A stretch of DNA of 64,000 bases, from positions 31,153,407 to 31,217,406 of the forward strand of contig CM067315.1 of assembly GCA_034231615.1 (NCBI GenBank). The letters run 5' to 3'. The position numbers and the translations under genes are program-made. Source of the DNA: Meghimatium bilineatum (lineage: Eukaryota > Mollusca > Gastropoda > Stylommatophora > Philomycidae). A model generated the notes under the pieces. It saw only the letters and a list, made by a program, of their open reading frames with translations, was not told where the DNA came from and did no database searches. Shown here in pieces: positions 12,301 through 21,640 of the stretch. Numbering within the stretch: the first letter of the stretch is position 1; every line of letters starts with the position of its first letter.

Positions 12301-15300
12301 ATTCGTGTTTACAAGTAGGTCTATTGATCCTTGTATACTTCTTCTTCAGCGTTCATTCTCAAACTCCCACTGGATATCTCTTACTGGACATGTCCTACTA
12401 GATTTCCAGAAGGATGTAATCCAGAGAATGGAAATGCGTTGTGTCGCCGTTTTATTTGCGCCAATGGCCGACACATCCGTCTTCGGAGGTATCCTTGTGT
12501 ATACGAATATGGATGTTCTATGTTTGTGTTCATGAGGATACTTCAATACTTGTACTTCAATACTTGTACTTCAATACTTGTACTTCAATACTTGTACTTC
12601 AATACTTGTTCATTGTTTTGGTTATCTGTCTGATATCATTTCCAATTCTATGTCTTAATGACGCTCCAAGTATTCTTCTAGAAACAACATTTCTGCCATT
12701 GATATTTGTCTTTTGTCTTGTGCTGTCATTTGTCCAGGTTTGGCACTGGTAGCACAATGATGGGATAATAATAGTCTTGTATAACTCAACTTTAGTGTCT
12801 ATGTTTACATTTTTGTTCTTGTCATCTTATCATCAAAATACTTATCATCTGTCCTAGGATGGTCGTCTCTAGAGCATTCCTCATTTTCTATGAGCAGTGT
12901 GTTTAAAATGCATAATAAGAGTAAAATGCAGCAAACAAAAGAAGATTAACTTATAATGGATTAAATAAAAGTGCCAGGTGTATACTAAAACTATGTTTCA
13001 AACTAATAACTTTTGATAACTCTTCATTGTCATTCCAGATCCATGATGAACTGTCCAGTCTTGTTGTTGCTCAGTTGCTATTTTTACAGTCAGAGAGCAG
13101 CAAAAAACCTATTCACATGTACATTAACAGTCCAGGTATGTCAAATGAACTGTTTAGTTCACAGGTTCCCAACAATTTTGGAGCCGTGATCCAGTTTTAT
13201 AGAAACAAAGTTTGGTTAAGTAAAATGTACCTCTTATGGTGAACAACGCTCCTTTCAACCTCGGACGTTAGTCTAATTTGGTTATATCAGAGCGTTACAG
13301 CCATACAAAAATTGTGAGGTTGCGGCTCTAGTAATCCAGTCACCATGATCTCCTTAAGTTCCAGTGTCTACAAAAAATCCTGAGAATAGATTGGAAAAAC
13401 TTTGTCACAAATGAATCAATAAGAGCTATATCCAAGCAAGAACACATGTCAACTATTATAAGAAGTTGACAGTGTTTAGACTGCTTTGATCATGCCTAAT
13501 CTATTTAAGCATCTATACAGCTGATAGTTGGAGTGGAGTCTTCTGGATATGAAAGAAAGCTCTGAAGGAAACCCCATCATTGCATATATAAAACAAGATG
13601 TTCACTGTTATTCATCTGTGCTCCTTCTGAAACTCCTGCAGATTAGCAGGAAATCCAAAGAAAGGAATGTGTTGTGTCATGGTTTACAGCTAAGTTGCGA
13701 GATTTTCTCTTTTTGACCTGATACATTTGTTGTGATTTATTGATATTTGGGTGTGTTTTTTTCTTTTTGTGTTGGTGAATGTCAGCAGTGCTGTTCTTAC
13801 TTGTCGTATTTTGTTGTGAATGTGTTCTTGATAAAGGCGTTTTAGTTGAAACATCAATTTGTGTGTTATTATATATGTTATTACTTGATTCGCATAAATG
13901 TATTACCATTCCAAGTGTTACATGGTAGAGAATAAAGATATGTGGAGATATTTTGCACCAAATGGCTCAATGTGACACCTTAACAATACTGACGGTTTGT
14001 GAGTTTTATTATTATTATTATTCATTGTAATTCCTTTAAATTGAAACAAACTGCCTCCGAAGACAAATGTGTCAGGCCATTAGAACAAATAAAATGGCAG
14101 CACAATGCATTTCCAATCTCTGGACTACACCCTGCTGGAAATCTAGTAGGAACATTGTCCTGTTATAAGAGAGATCCAGTGGGAGTTTGAGCATGAACGC
14201 TGAAGAGGAAACAAACAAACAGACCCTTGTATTCCATGCAGGTATCCATTGCTGAAAGTTTGCAGTCCCCCACCCTACTAATAATCTTGTAACATTGTAT
14301 GATTTATTCATTGGTGTATTGCTCTCCCTAGGTGGATCGGTCACAGCTGGTTTGGGTATATATGATACTATGCAATATGTCCAGCCTCCAATAGCCACCT
14401 GGTGTGTTGGGCAAGCCTGTAGCATGGCATCACTGCTTTTATGTTCTGGAGCCCCAGGGTTGCGCCATTCACTTCCAAACTCTCGAGTAATGGTACATCA
14501 ACCATCAGGCCAGGCATCTGTAAGTATTTTGGCTACATCAGCATTATATGTTACATAGAGTTATATAATCCATAGATGTCAACTAGCACAGACTTTCCGT
14601 ATTAATATGGATTTCGGCCCCTCTCTCCCCCCAAATAACCCAACAAAACCCCATTAAAAAATTTTTCAAAATTTATTTTAAGAAAAAATTCACTTAGTGT
14701 TAATTTTCCAAGTAATTATTACTAATGTGAACATTTTTTTGTTTTTTTAATCTCACACGCTCATATATAGGGGCAAAAAATATTTATTTTACATATTTTG
14801 TGGTTTTTTTTTATTGTGCTAAATACTGACATTTTCATTGTTATTAAAATATGGAAATAAATTGTTAAAATACAGATTTATGAAAAAATAAGTTGAGACC
14901 TATGCTAATCTATCATACCACACAAGCATCATGTGTTACATAGAGTGATGTAAGCGATCATACTTCACCATTACCATCATGTGTTACACGGGAATGTAGT
15001 CATTGAACATAAATAATATATTTTAAAATGATTCTAGAATTTGCATCCCTTTTCCTGAATTTTAAATGTTCCATTTATTTTTTAATTATTCTTCTTCTTC
15101 AGCGTTCATTCTCAAACTCCTGCTGGATCTCTCCTGTAGCAGTACTACTAGATCTCCAGCAGAATGCAGTCCAGAGAATGGAAATGCGTTGTGTCGCCGT
15201 TGTATTTGCGCCAATGGCCCGACACATCCGTCTTCGGCGGAATTTTTTAATTATAAAATTGTTTTTACACTGATTTGTACATGATGTCCTCATCACATGT

Positions 15301-18300
15301 TCATTTAAGACTGTCATCTGCCATCATTCTCTTCTTTTTTATAAACTCTCAAGCATCAACTTGTTCAAGTAAGACAGTGGTCAGTGTAAGGCTATTAACA
15401 TGATAGTTTTCATGCTTTCTTTCGTAATTTGTCAGCATAATCATTTTCCAGATATGTATTATAATGTGAAGTCATCTCTCTGTTCTTGTGACAGTAATGT
15501 TTATAACATACAATTGTAGTTATTGTTTTCTCTTCTGTTTTTCTCTGTAGTAACTAGCACTGATTTTTCATGTTATTTCTGCTGTGGATCATTATGTACA
15601 TTGTGATATCATTTAATTTGCACGATATAAGCCTAGTTCATCCGTTTTCATCATGCACATTTTTTTATATAGTGGAAGTGTTCACCTTTTCCATTGATAT
15701 AGGAAATTAAGGCACTTTCTATACCGCACAGTAACCTAGTTGATAGTGAGCTTGCTTACTATCATTGGGTTACAGCGTGCTGGGTTCGAAACCACGTCCG
15801 GAAAGAATATTTTAAAAAAATTCAGTACATGATTTCTGACACGATTGCTCCTCCAGTCGACCCATCTGTAAATAGGTACCTGACACATGGGTTAAGTAAT
15901 GTAAATACAGCTCACTTAATAGTTGCAGCGACTTAGTATATGAAGAATTATCTTCATCCCCGACGGCAGGATTCTGCCATGAGACCTACCTATCTTTACA
16001 AGAAGTAGACCTATTTGGAACATGGGATATATTGTGCCCACCATTGCTCTATACTGATAATAGATAAAAGCATTTCATTGTTTTCATCCTATAGGGTCAA
16101 GCTACAGATATTCAAATTCAAGCCGAGGAGATCTTGAAACTGAAGAAACAAATCAACCGTTTGTATGTGAAACATACCCGACAGCCTCTGGATGTTATAG
16201 GTACGTATGCCTATATATTTGGAGTCCTCTTCCGCATATTTTTTCAAATATTTTATTGTGTATTTGTTCTCAGATCCCTGCTGATTAATATGATATAGTC
16301 CTGAGAACTTTGTTATAGTATGCAGTTTGACCGCGCTATGTGAGCCTTTGTCCTGACACATCCAATTTCAGCATGTCTTTTTGATTATTGTGATCTATGC
16401 AGTGGGATAGCCAACTCCACTTCTGATCCTTGGTCACCTCTTACAACATGCTTGTCAAATCAGTGTTGCTATTCTTTACTTCTCATTCTGGCCCTGGAAA
16501 CATACTGAGTTTGGGTTTGTCACTTAGAACTAAAGTAATATTGATAGAAAAAGTAAACCAAAACTTGAAATGAAAATCATAAATATGCAGAGAAGAAAAT
16601 ATTCTCTGGAAATTTAAAGGTCCAAAACAATATCTTGCCCTCCATTATCTATTCAGATAATTTCTTCTCCAGCACAGGGAATGTTGCTGTACGACCACTT
16701 GATGTTCTTTTTTGACCTTGGCATCAGAGATAATTCTTCCTTTTTTTTCCCTCCATTCTCGAACTTGTTTTTTGTTCACAATGAAGTGACGGAAAGCCAT
16801 GGAATTGTTGGATTTCTCAGCAAAAGCGATAACATCCAACTTAAAACCAGCAGTATACGATGTTCGTTTCTGTCCAGGCATCTTCTTATAAAACACAAAT
16901 AAATGACAATAAAAATTTACGTTCTGGAAGCTAAACTACTTGTGCAGTATTCTTGGCTAGCTACCGCAAGTCACCGTCTTATATTATGTTAATTAGTCCA
17001 GCCCACTGAGGTCACAGATTGACTACTGGTCCTACCCTTTTCAATCAGCTCAACCAATCCGAGTTTCCCTTACATTTTGTTTGTTGATACCATTCAGATA
17101 AGTGACCTAATGCTATCTTTCTTTATAGAAGACTTGAAACAACGTTCCAAATCCTGACATGTCATAGGCATGTTGTAGTAAAATTCCGCCAGTATTGACC
17201 CCCCCCCCCCCCCCAACTGCACATTTAATGGCAGACACAGTCAATTTAAAAATCCTCTGTCATATTTATTACTGTATATTCCTACAAGATAAACATACCA
17301 GTACGAAAGTTCAAACTCTTCGGTATCTTTTAAAAACAAAGAGATGTGACGGTGCCCATTTGTCTCGCCATTCTTTTATTGTATCGTTTCCTGCTTCGAC
17401 GTACTGTCTCCTGTATTTTTGTCAGAATCAGGTGTGAAAATAGTTTTAGTAATTACTATTCACTAGCGTACTTCCACATAGTGCCGGACACCCAACACAA
17501 GTAATTCATTCAGGAAAGTATGATCTGTTGTTCCAAAGTCCTGCCACATCATAAACCGTCTATAGATGTGGTTAGGGAAGGCAGCGCAGTATTATCTTTG
17601 GATGTATTGTTCCCGGAGTACAGTGGCCTATTCATTCCTTGATTCTTTCATTCAAGTAATGTGAGTGAGGCAAATTAAAGGAATGCCCTTATCTTACAGT
17701 TGCAAAAGTTTGTGTTACCGGGTAATTTCCATTTAGCATGTCCATTCATTCTTATGATGACGGAGTTTATTATTACCGGCAATTTTAATTTTTTTGGGAT
17801 GTCTGTCTATAAACCGACTTTAGACTTTAGAAACTTTATGGGTCCTGAAAGTACCCCATCAGCCTATTATCGGATGGGCTTATAGACGGAAAAAGACGGT
17901 ACTATGCTCTCTGTCATTGACAAAGAATTCTGGATAAAATGTGAGGACCATATATTGAAAGTGAAAGAATATTGGCAGAAAGTTGGGTTGCGCTTCATTC
18001 AACAAACTACATTCGTAGCAACTGCTGCGATAAATCTGTTCAATCTAGATAAGTAATAATAAATCTGTAATGTGGTTATGAAATATGCACTCATGCAAAA
18101 TATGAAGCATATACGCTCAGTAATTACAGAGAAAATAGACAATATCGGGGTACAACCATGCAACAGAAATACTTAGTAGATGACATGCCTTTATATTGAG
18201 GTTATCTTCTTATAGAAGCTTCATGGCATGTCATCTATACAATTCCGTAGTCGTAACCTTCGATAACACTTACCATGTTGTTCCGGCAGGCCGACTTTGT

Positions 18301-19087
18301 GCTTGAACTAGTTGCGGGCACGGCGTGAGTGGACGGAACAACAAAGAAACCTGCCGCAAGGGCCAGAGTTGTGCTCTGATGTCGACATCTGTTTCAGCGG
18401 CATTGGACTCGAAACACCATCGAGTCGGATGGCTGCTGGAACAGGGGGCAGAGCACTTACGGGAATGCCCCACATGCTGTGAGGCTAGTTTCTAACCAAT
18501 AATCAAGAGCTACCTGCTCACAGCTAAAGGAATTATTTCATCATCATCATCATGTGTTAAGAGCTACCTGCTCACAGCTAAAGGGGCTATTTCATCATCA
18601 GCATGTGTTAAGAGCTACCTGCTCACAGCTATAGGGATTATTTCATCATCATCATGTGTTAAGAGCTACCTGCTCACAGCTAAAGGGGTTATTTCATCAT
18701 CAGCATGTGTTAAGAGCTACCTGCTCACAGCTATAGGGATTATTTCATCATCATCATGTGTTAAGAGCTACCTGCTCACAGCTAAAGGGATTATTTCATC
18801 ATCATCATCATGTGTTAAGAGCTACCTGCTCACAGCTATAGGGATTATTTCATCATCATCATGTGTTAAGAGCTACCTGCTCACAGCTAAAGGGATTATT
18901 TCATCATCATCACTGTATCTGGTTGATATATTTTTCAATTTCTAAATAAATTTTTTTCTCTTTTATTTTAGAGAAGAGTATGGAACGTGATAGGTTTATG
19001 AGCCCCCAGGAAGCATTGGATTTTGGTCTTATAGACACTGTTCTGGAACATCCTCCAACAGTTGAGAGTGAGCACAGATCATCTTAA
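9174..19087 (+). CDS. CLPP: ATP-dependent Clp protease proteolytic subunit, mitochondrial (spliced; first exon not found)
   Basis: CLPP is the serine peptidase of the mitochondrial matrix ClpXP complex. It forms a double heptamer that degrades proteins unfolded by ClpX. Five coding exons are seen: 9174-9344, 13039-13135, 14332-14519, 16095-16200 and 18972-19087. All have AG/GT borders and compatible phases (0, 1, 0, 1), and they join into 225 residues plus a stop. Landmarks: [51 protein letters not shown] (nucleophile Ser), RVMVHQPSG (catalytic His) and [12 protein letters not shown] (catalytic Asp). The C terminus is shorter than the human one. The 32 residues before VIEQTGRG are basic and Ser/Thr-rich, but exon 9174 opens after an acceptor (TTCTTAACTTTAG), so an upstream exon with the start codon is missing. 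Introns carry SINEs and LINE pieces. Identity is very secure. Confidence 0.97.
9375..9420 (-). mobile_element. SINE-J tail fragment
   Basis: Antisense of the SINE-J 3' end: TTGGTTGCTGATCCAATGGT then CCATGTGCTTGTGCCCTTT. It is a relic inside the CLPP intron. Confidence 0.55.
9574..9815 (+). mobile_element. SINE-A copy
   Basis: The tRNA-like head has AGTGGTTATGC (A box) and GAGTTTGAATCC (B box). The body ends in GTACAGTGAAGTCAATCC, matching the other SINE-A copies. Lies in the first visible CLPP intron. Confidence 0.85.
9850..10115 (-). mobile_element. LINE group e, C-terminal zinc-knuckle-like fragment
   Basis: The - strand encodes [20 protein letters not shown] followed by LSLYGL, the C-terminal His/Cys region found after RNase H in jockey-like elements. 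Relatives lie at 46500-46875 (+) and 48715-48930 (-). The upstream half carries a Cys-poor version of the motif. Confidence 0.8.
10160..10400 (+). mobile_element. SINE-D copy, best preserved
   Basis: The tRNA-like head carries GCGAAGTGGTACAGAG (A box region) and GAGTTCGATCCCC (B box), followed by the family body with GAAAATCACTACAGTCAAAA and GTGCTGGGTTGATGGCTAAG. Confidence 0.85.
10745..11010 (+). mobile_element. LINE group c, C-terminal fragment
   Basis: Encodes [19 protein letters not shown] and [13 protein letters not shown], then after a stop [12 protein letters not shown] and CHERNK. This matches the - strand copy at 42165-42610. Confidence 0.85.
11590..11745 (+). mobile_element. LINE group k, C-terminal fragment
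   Basis: Reads [12 protein letters not shown]-type codons (TTTTGCAAGGGACAGTCAAG) followed by a decayed end (GATTCCATCAAGGAATAGAC). Similar pieces lie at 19680, 23105 and 45566. Confidence 0.65.
11965..12167. mobile_element. MITE, 203 bp, with about 36-bp terminal inverted repeats
   Basis: The left end CAACACGTGAAACTTGGAGT and the reverse complement of the right end (CAACAGGTGAAACTTTGAAC) match at about 31 of 36 positions, ending in GGTAATGACATTTT on both sides. No coding sequence lies between them. Related internal sequence is near 25770-25920. Confidence 0.75.
12339..12488 (-). mobile_element. SINE-E copy with flanking duplication
   Basis: Starts CTTCTTCTTCAGCGTTCATT and ends GACACATCCGTCTTCGGAG on the + strand. 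It is flanked by ATCCTTGTATAC on the left and ATCCTTGTGTATAC on the right, a target duplication differing by a 2-bp indel. Confidence 0.9.
12537..12606. repeat. 14-bp tandem repeat, five copies
   Basis: ACTTCAATACTTGT is repeated five times with almost no divergence, directly abutting a LINE fragment. Confidence 0.95.
12607..12762 (-). mobile_element. LINE group b, internal C-terminal fragment
   Basis: Near-identical in layout to 57900-58060: the antisense of YQCQTWT and of LRRI is visible in GTCCAGGTTTGGCACTGGTA. Antisense orientation inside a CLPP intron. Confidence 0.8.
13039..13135 (+). CDS. CLPP: CLPP exon
   Basis: Acceptor TTCATTGTCATTCCAG, donor GTATGT, exit phase 1. Encodes [20 protein letters not shown] and then [13 protein letters not shown], the handle and core strands of ClpP, ending just before the conserved GG of the oxyanion region. 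Confidence 0.97.
13210..13345 (+). repeat. Repeat family G (unclassified, MITE-like)
   Basis: Contains GTACCTCTTATGGTGAAC, GGACGTTAGTCTAATTTGGT and TATATCAGAGCG. The same blocks recur at 26437-26740, 27862-27990 and, inverted, at 49000-49560. No coding potential seen. Confidence 0.65.
13608..13735 (-). mobile_element. SINE-F copy, partial
   Basis: Only the part with AACTCCTGCAGATTAGCAGG and TGTTGTGTCATGGTTTACAG remains. The portion with the CTTAGTCGCC block is missing. Confidence 0.75.
14050..14215 (+). mobile_element. SINE-E copy with flanking duplication
   Basis: Runs from CCTCCGAAGACAAATGTGTC to GAACGCTGAAGAGG. Flanked on both sides by GAAACAAAC. Confidence 0.85.
14332..14519 (+). CDS. 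CLPP: CLPP exon with catalytic Ser and His
   Basis: Acceptor TTGCTCTCCCTAG, donor GTAAGT; enters in phase 1, exits in phase 0. Encodes [15 protein letters not shown], then [13 protein letters not shown] with the nucleophile Ser, then [19 protein letters not shown] with the catalytic His. Confidence 0.98.
14520..15089. other. CLPP intron segment without features
   Basis: AT-rich intron sequence with poly-A and poly-T runs and a short C-rich patch near 14620. No recognisable repeat or coding sequence. Confidence 0.6.
15090..15242 (-). mobile_element. SINE-E copy with exact 12-bp target duplication
   Basis: A well-preserved 153-bp copy flanked by TTTTTTAATTAT at 15078-15089 and 15243-15254. 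It defines the element ends: CTTCTTCTTCAGCG on the left and CCGTCTTCGGCGGAA on the right of the + strand. Confidence 0.93.
15731..16010 (+). mobile_element. SINE-B copy, tRNA-derived
   Basis: The head has CTAGTTGATAGTGAGC (A box region) and GGGTTCGAAACC (B box, close to GGTTCGANNCC). The body includes AGGTACCTGACACATGGGTT and GAAGAATTATCTTCATCCCC. Also at 31345-31640 (-), 37438-37560 (-) and split at 53055/58260. Confidence 0.88.
16095..16200 (+). CDS. CLPP: CLPP exon
   Basis: Acceptor CATCCTATAG, donor GTACGT, exit phase 1. Encodes [20 protein letters not shown] then [11 protein letters not shown], the helix that follows the catalytic His in ClpP. Confidence 0.97.
16258..16505 (-). mobile_element. 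SINE-F copy, diverged
   Basis: Shows TTGTTCTCAGATCCCTGCTG, GACACATCCAATTTCAGCAT and TTGGTCACCTCTTACAACAT, i.e. worn versions of the family blocks in order. Confidence 0.7.
16645..16900 (-). pseudogene. Pogo/Tigger-like transposase, N-terminal DNA-binding domain relic
   Basis: An 83-codon - strand frame reads [17 protein letters not shown], then [12 protein letters not shown], then [12 protein letters not shown]. This is the helix-turn-helix typical of the N terminus of pogo/Tigger and CENP-B-like transposases (family knowledge). The reading frame degrades after VKKEHQV, and no DDE domain is seen nearby, so it is a fragment. It lies antisense in the last CLPP intron. TA-flanked MITEs with CAGTNGAATCC ends elsewhere in the window may have been moved by a transposase of this class (inference). 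Confidence 0.72.
16901..18170. other. CLPP intron segment without recognised genes
   Basis: Holds a run of about 17 C at 17198-17214. A short + frame near 17904-18055 ([20 protein letters not shown] and onward) looks protein-like, but I cannot assign it. The rest appears non-coding. Confidence 0.5.
18176..18238. repeat. Small foldback element, 13-bp perfect arms
   Basis: The left arm TAGATGACATGCC and right arm GGCATGTCATCTA are perfect inverted repeats around a 37-bp centre (TTATATTGAGGTTATCTTCT and onward). A second copy with a worn left arm is at 24393-24452. Confidence 0.8.
18245..18920 (+). repeat. SINE-H copy and eight-unit tandem array of its terminal segment
   Basis: 18245-18500 is an antisense partner of 50400-50665 (shared GACCGAAC-free blocks such as GGCCGACTTTGTGCTTGAAC). 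From 18505 the terminal segment GAGCTACCTGCTCACAGCTA plus AAGG..ATTATTTCATCATC is repeated eight times at about 52-bp spacing. Units alternate between CTAAAGG and CTATAGG types, so the later part is a dimer-based higher-order repeat. Confidence 0.85.
18972..19087 (+). CDS. CLPP: CLPP terminal coding exon with catalytic Asp
   Basis: The acceptor CTTTTATTTTAG precedes 18972, entering in phase 1 (G+AG = Glu). Encodes [19 protein letters not shown], with the catalytic Asp in ERD, then [19 protein letters not shown] and stop TAA at 19085-19087. No AATAAA is seen in the next 100 bp before a LINE fragment begins. Confidence 0.97.
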
Positions 19088-19195
19088 AACAGAAACTTTT
19101 TTTTTCAGACAAAGGATATTGGCTTTTGTTTATCGGAATGTGCAGTGTCTTGTATTATATGAATTAGAATGTGAAATTACTGTATATTAATCAGG

Positions 19196-19395
19196 TCTAG
19201 TTGTTTGTTACCATGTTGAAGACCATACTTGAGGGTAGAGTGGAGGAAAGGCGAGCAAGAGGTAGGCAGAGGTACAGGTGGGAGAGAAAAATCACGAGAT
19301 TGACAGGTTGCAGTCTATCAGAGTACACCAACAAAGCAAGAGATGTGATGTTGGAGGTCCGTTGCAGAGACGGCATGCGATGATGATGAGTTGTG
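19196..19395 (+). mobile_element. LINE group a, 3' end
   Basis: A + frame encodes EGRVEERRARGRQRYRWERK and ITRLTGCSLSEYTNKARD, ending in CGATGATGATGAG. Same C terminus and GATGATGAT end as the copies at 54 kb, 59.7 kb and 60.5 kb. Confidence 0.88.
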
Positions 19396-19679
19396 TTGTA
19401 GAATGCAGAAACTTGGAAAACCAGCATGAAAATTATTAGTGGTTAAGGCAATGGTTCTCTTCAGATTTGTTAATGGTTTAAGGCAATGGTTCTCATCAGA
19501 TTTGTTAGTGGTTTATGGCAATGGTTTCAAGATCTTTCTGCCCATAGCTTCCTTTCGGATACCATTTTTTTTCTTCAATGACCATATTAGTGCTTATAAA
19601 AAGGTTGTCGATTTTCTGTACAATTACTGAGATTTTTTAAGGTTTATATATATATGTCTGGCAGCAAACAAACAAACTT

Positions 19680-19975
19680 ACGGGTTATCAAGAACGCCTT
19701 ATGGCAGTGGTAAAAAGGCGTAAATGTATTTGGTTTGGGCATGTAATGAGATACAACTCATTTTCAAATATTATTTTGCAAGGAACAATTGAAGATAGAA
19801 GGAGAAGAGACAAAGAAAATCTATGATTGATAAATTCAAACTATGGTCTAGGCATGATTTTTCTATGAATGGCTGAGAACAGAAGTATTTGGAGGGCTTT
19901 TTGTGCCCATTTCTCCAGTTTCACACCTCTTAAGACTCTGGCAAGCGATGGGCTTATTATTATACCTTGTTATTC
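19680..19975 (+). mobile_element. LINE group k, 3' fragment
   Basis: Encodes RRKCIWFGHVMRYNSFSNI and LQGTIEDRRRRD across small gaps and ends GATGGGCTTATTATTATA. Very similar in layout to 23105-23380. Confidence 0.75.
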
Positions 19976-19989
19976 ATTGTTCTTCTTTT

Positions 19990-20145
19990 TCTTTAGCATT
20001 AATTCTTAAACTCCTGCTAGAATTCACTTTTAGCAGGACAATGGTCCTATTAGATTGCGACAGGATGTAGTTCAGAGAATGAAAATGCATTGTGTCACCG
20101 TTTTATTTGTGCCAATGGCCGGAGACATCCATCTTCAGCATATTC
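19990..20145 (-). mobile_element. SINE-E copy with flanking duplication
   Basis: Runs from TCTTCTTTTTCTTTAGCATT to GACATCCATCTTCAGC. TATTCATTGT flanks both sides. Confidence 0.85.
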
Positions 20146-20299
20146 ATTGTCCAATTTGTTACTTTCCTCTGTCCCTCTCCACTTCAAAATTGTTTTCTCT
20201 GTTGCTGACAATGGAGGCCATAGGACCCACTGTTAAACCACTGGTCTAAGGGACGTAGAAGACAGATGAGGAATTTACACTTGGTACATGTGTCTGCCT

Positions 20300-20560
20300 T
20301 CTTTTTCTGAGTTTGTTCTCAAACTCCTACATATTAGCAGGATGTAGAAGGAATGTGTTTTGTCATGGTTTGCTGATTAGCTGTGATCTGCACCTTTCAT
20401 CATTAACTCACCTGACTTCAGTATGGCTTTTCGGTCACTTCAATCTTCTATGGGATGGGACAGCAAACTCTATCCCAAAGCCACCTTTGATGACATGCCT
20501 CGTAGGTAACAGCATCTCTATTTGCTCCCCATTCAGGCTGTGGTACCACAAAAGCAATGT
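20300..20560 (-). mobile_element. SINE-F copy, diverged
   Basis: Ordered family blocks: TTGTTCTCAAACTCCTACAT, GTTTTGTCATGGTTTGCTGA, GACTTCAGTATGGCTTTTCG and GATGACATGCCTCGTAGGTA. Confidence 0.75.
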
Positions 20561-20681
20561 ATCTGCCACAATTGAGACAATGAATCCTATATATGACCTT
20601 TCATTCCTAACATTTGTGAAACAATATTAATTGTTCTTGTCGGTACAGTACAAGAATAAGTACATATATTCCAATTTTTTA

Positions 20682-20957
20682 ATATCATGAGCAGTTCCAT
20701 TCCAACTTTGATAAAGTACGCGTAGCTTTCGTGAAGTCACTGTTGGTTAATTTGTCTGAGATTAAAAAGACTCTAGGACAGCTGCCAGATGAATCGATAT
20801 GTGTGCTACCCACGGATAGCCCTCTCATCCCTCAGGGTAATCCAAGGGTAGCAGAGGGTCTCTCTGTGTGTAGCGTGCATATCGATGCATCTGACAGAAG
20901 ATCAATGCACCTAATGACTGTAAAATGCGTCTTTATCGATATTTCATTTTGTTAAAT
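20682..20957 (+). other. Unrecognised open frame of about 91 codons, protein-like composition
   Basis: Open from just after TAA near 20680 to TAA at 20953-20955. Readable segments include FVKSLLVNLSEIKKTLGQLP, DESICVLPTDSPLIPQGNPR and VCSVHIDASDRRSMHLMTVK. Its GC is higher than the flanks and residue use is varied, unlike the AT-driven frames around it. The antisense also reads smoothly in one frame for about 40 codons, so the direction is not certain. It ends against the 3' end of a LINE (20958). It could be an exon of an unknown gene or a retroelement piece; I do not recognise it. Confidence 0.35.
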
Positions 20958-21025
20958 GATGTCGTTAGTTAGTTGTCGTCAGATCATCATCACTGCAAAC
21001 TGGACACATCCATAGTTGCTGCGGT
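20958..21025 (-). mobile_element. LINE group d, 3' terminal fragment
   Basis: GTTAGTTAGTTGTCGTCAGA and CATCACTGCAAACTGGACAC match the - strand LINE end at 38718-38770, including the (TTAG)n tail. The element is truncated to the last 65 bp. Confidence 0.85.
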
Positions 21026-21399
21026 AATGTCGGATTAGTTCTATTCAAGGTTAACATTTATTTCATTAAAATGTAGGCATGTCTTCTTGTATTGAACCAT
21101 ATTTTTATACCAGACAGAGATCACTCAACTTTCTACAAAGAATTTTCACATACTTTCAACAAGTTTTCTGTTTCTATAATTTGTGATAGAAATTCATGAC
21201 GCTGAAATAACTGCTGTAGAAGTTGCCATGTACCACCGAAGATGATATTAGAAGATGATATATGCTTTTCTATCTAAAGTCCAAAACATTGTCAAATTTA
21301 TAGACTCATTGTCTTCTCTAGAATTCTGTGGACATTGTAAGCCTAAACTCAAATAGATCACTATACCAATCATTCCTACATCTCATGAAGTTAACATTG

Positions 21400-21640
21400 T
21401 TATGCATGTATTCCTGGCTGTTCAAACATGCATGGCAATGATAAGGCAGACAGACTAGCAAAGAGGGAGCAAGACAAGAACAGCTATATACACTAATGAC
21501 CATGCACACATTAAAAAGGATGTTGAAATCTGTGAACAGAGAGACTTGGTTGAAGAAATGAACAGTGGAAAATTCTGGAAAAGAAATCTGCAAATATATG
21601 ACAAACCCAAATCCAAAAACACTATTATTCACCTGGGAAG
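21400..21640 (+). mobile_element. RNase H fragment of a non-LTR retrotransposon
   Basis: Across frames the + strand reads HGNDKADRLAKREQDK, the histidine/aspartate region at the end of RNase H domains in LINEs, then a decayed tail with EEMNSGKFWKRNLQ. Confidence 0.6.
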
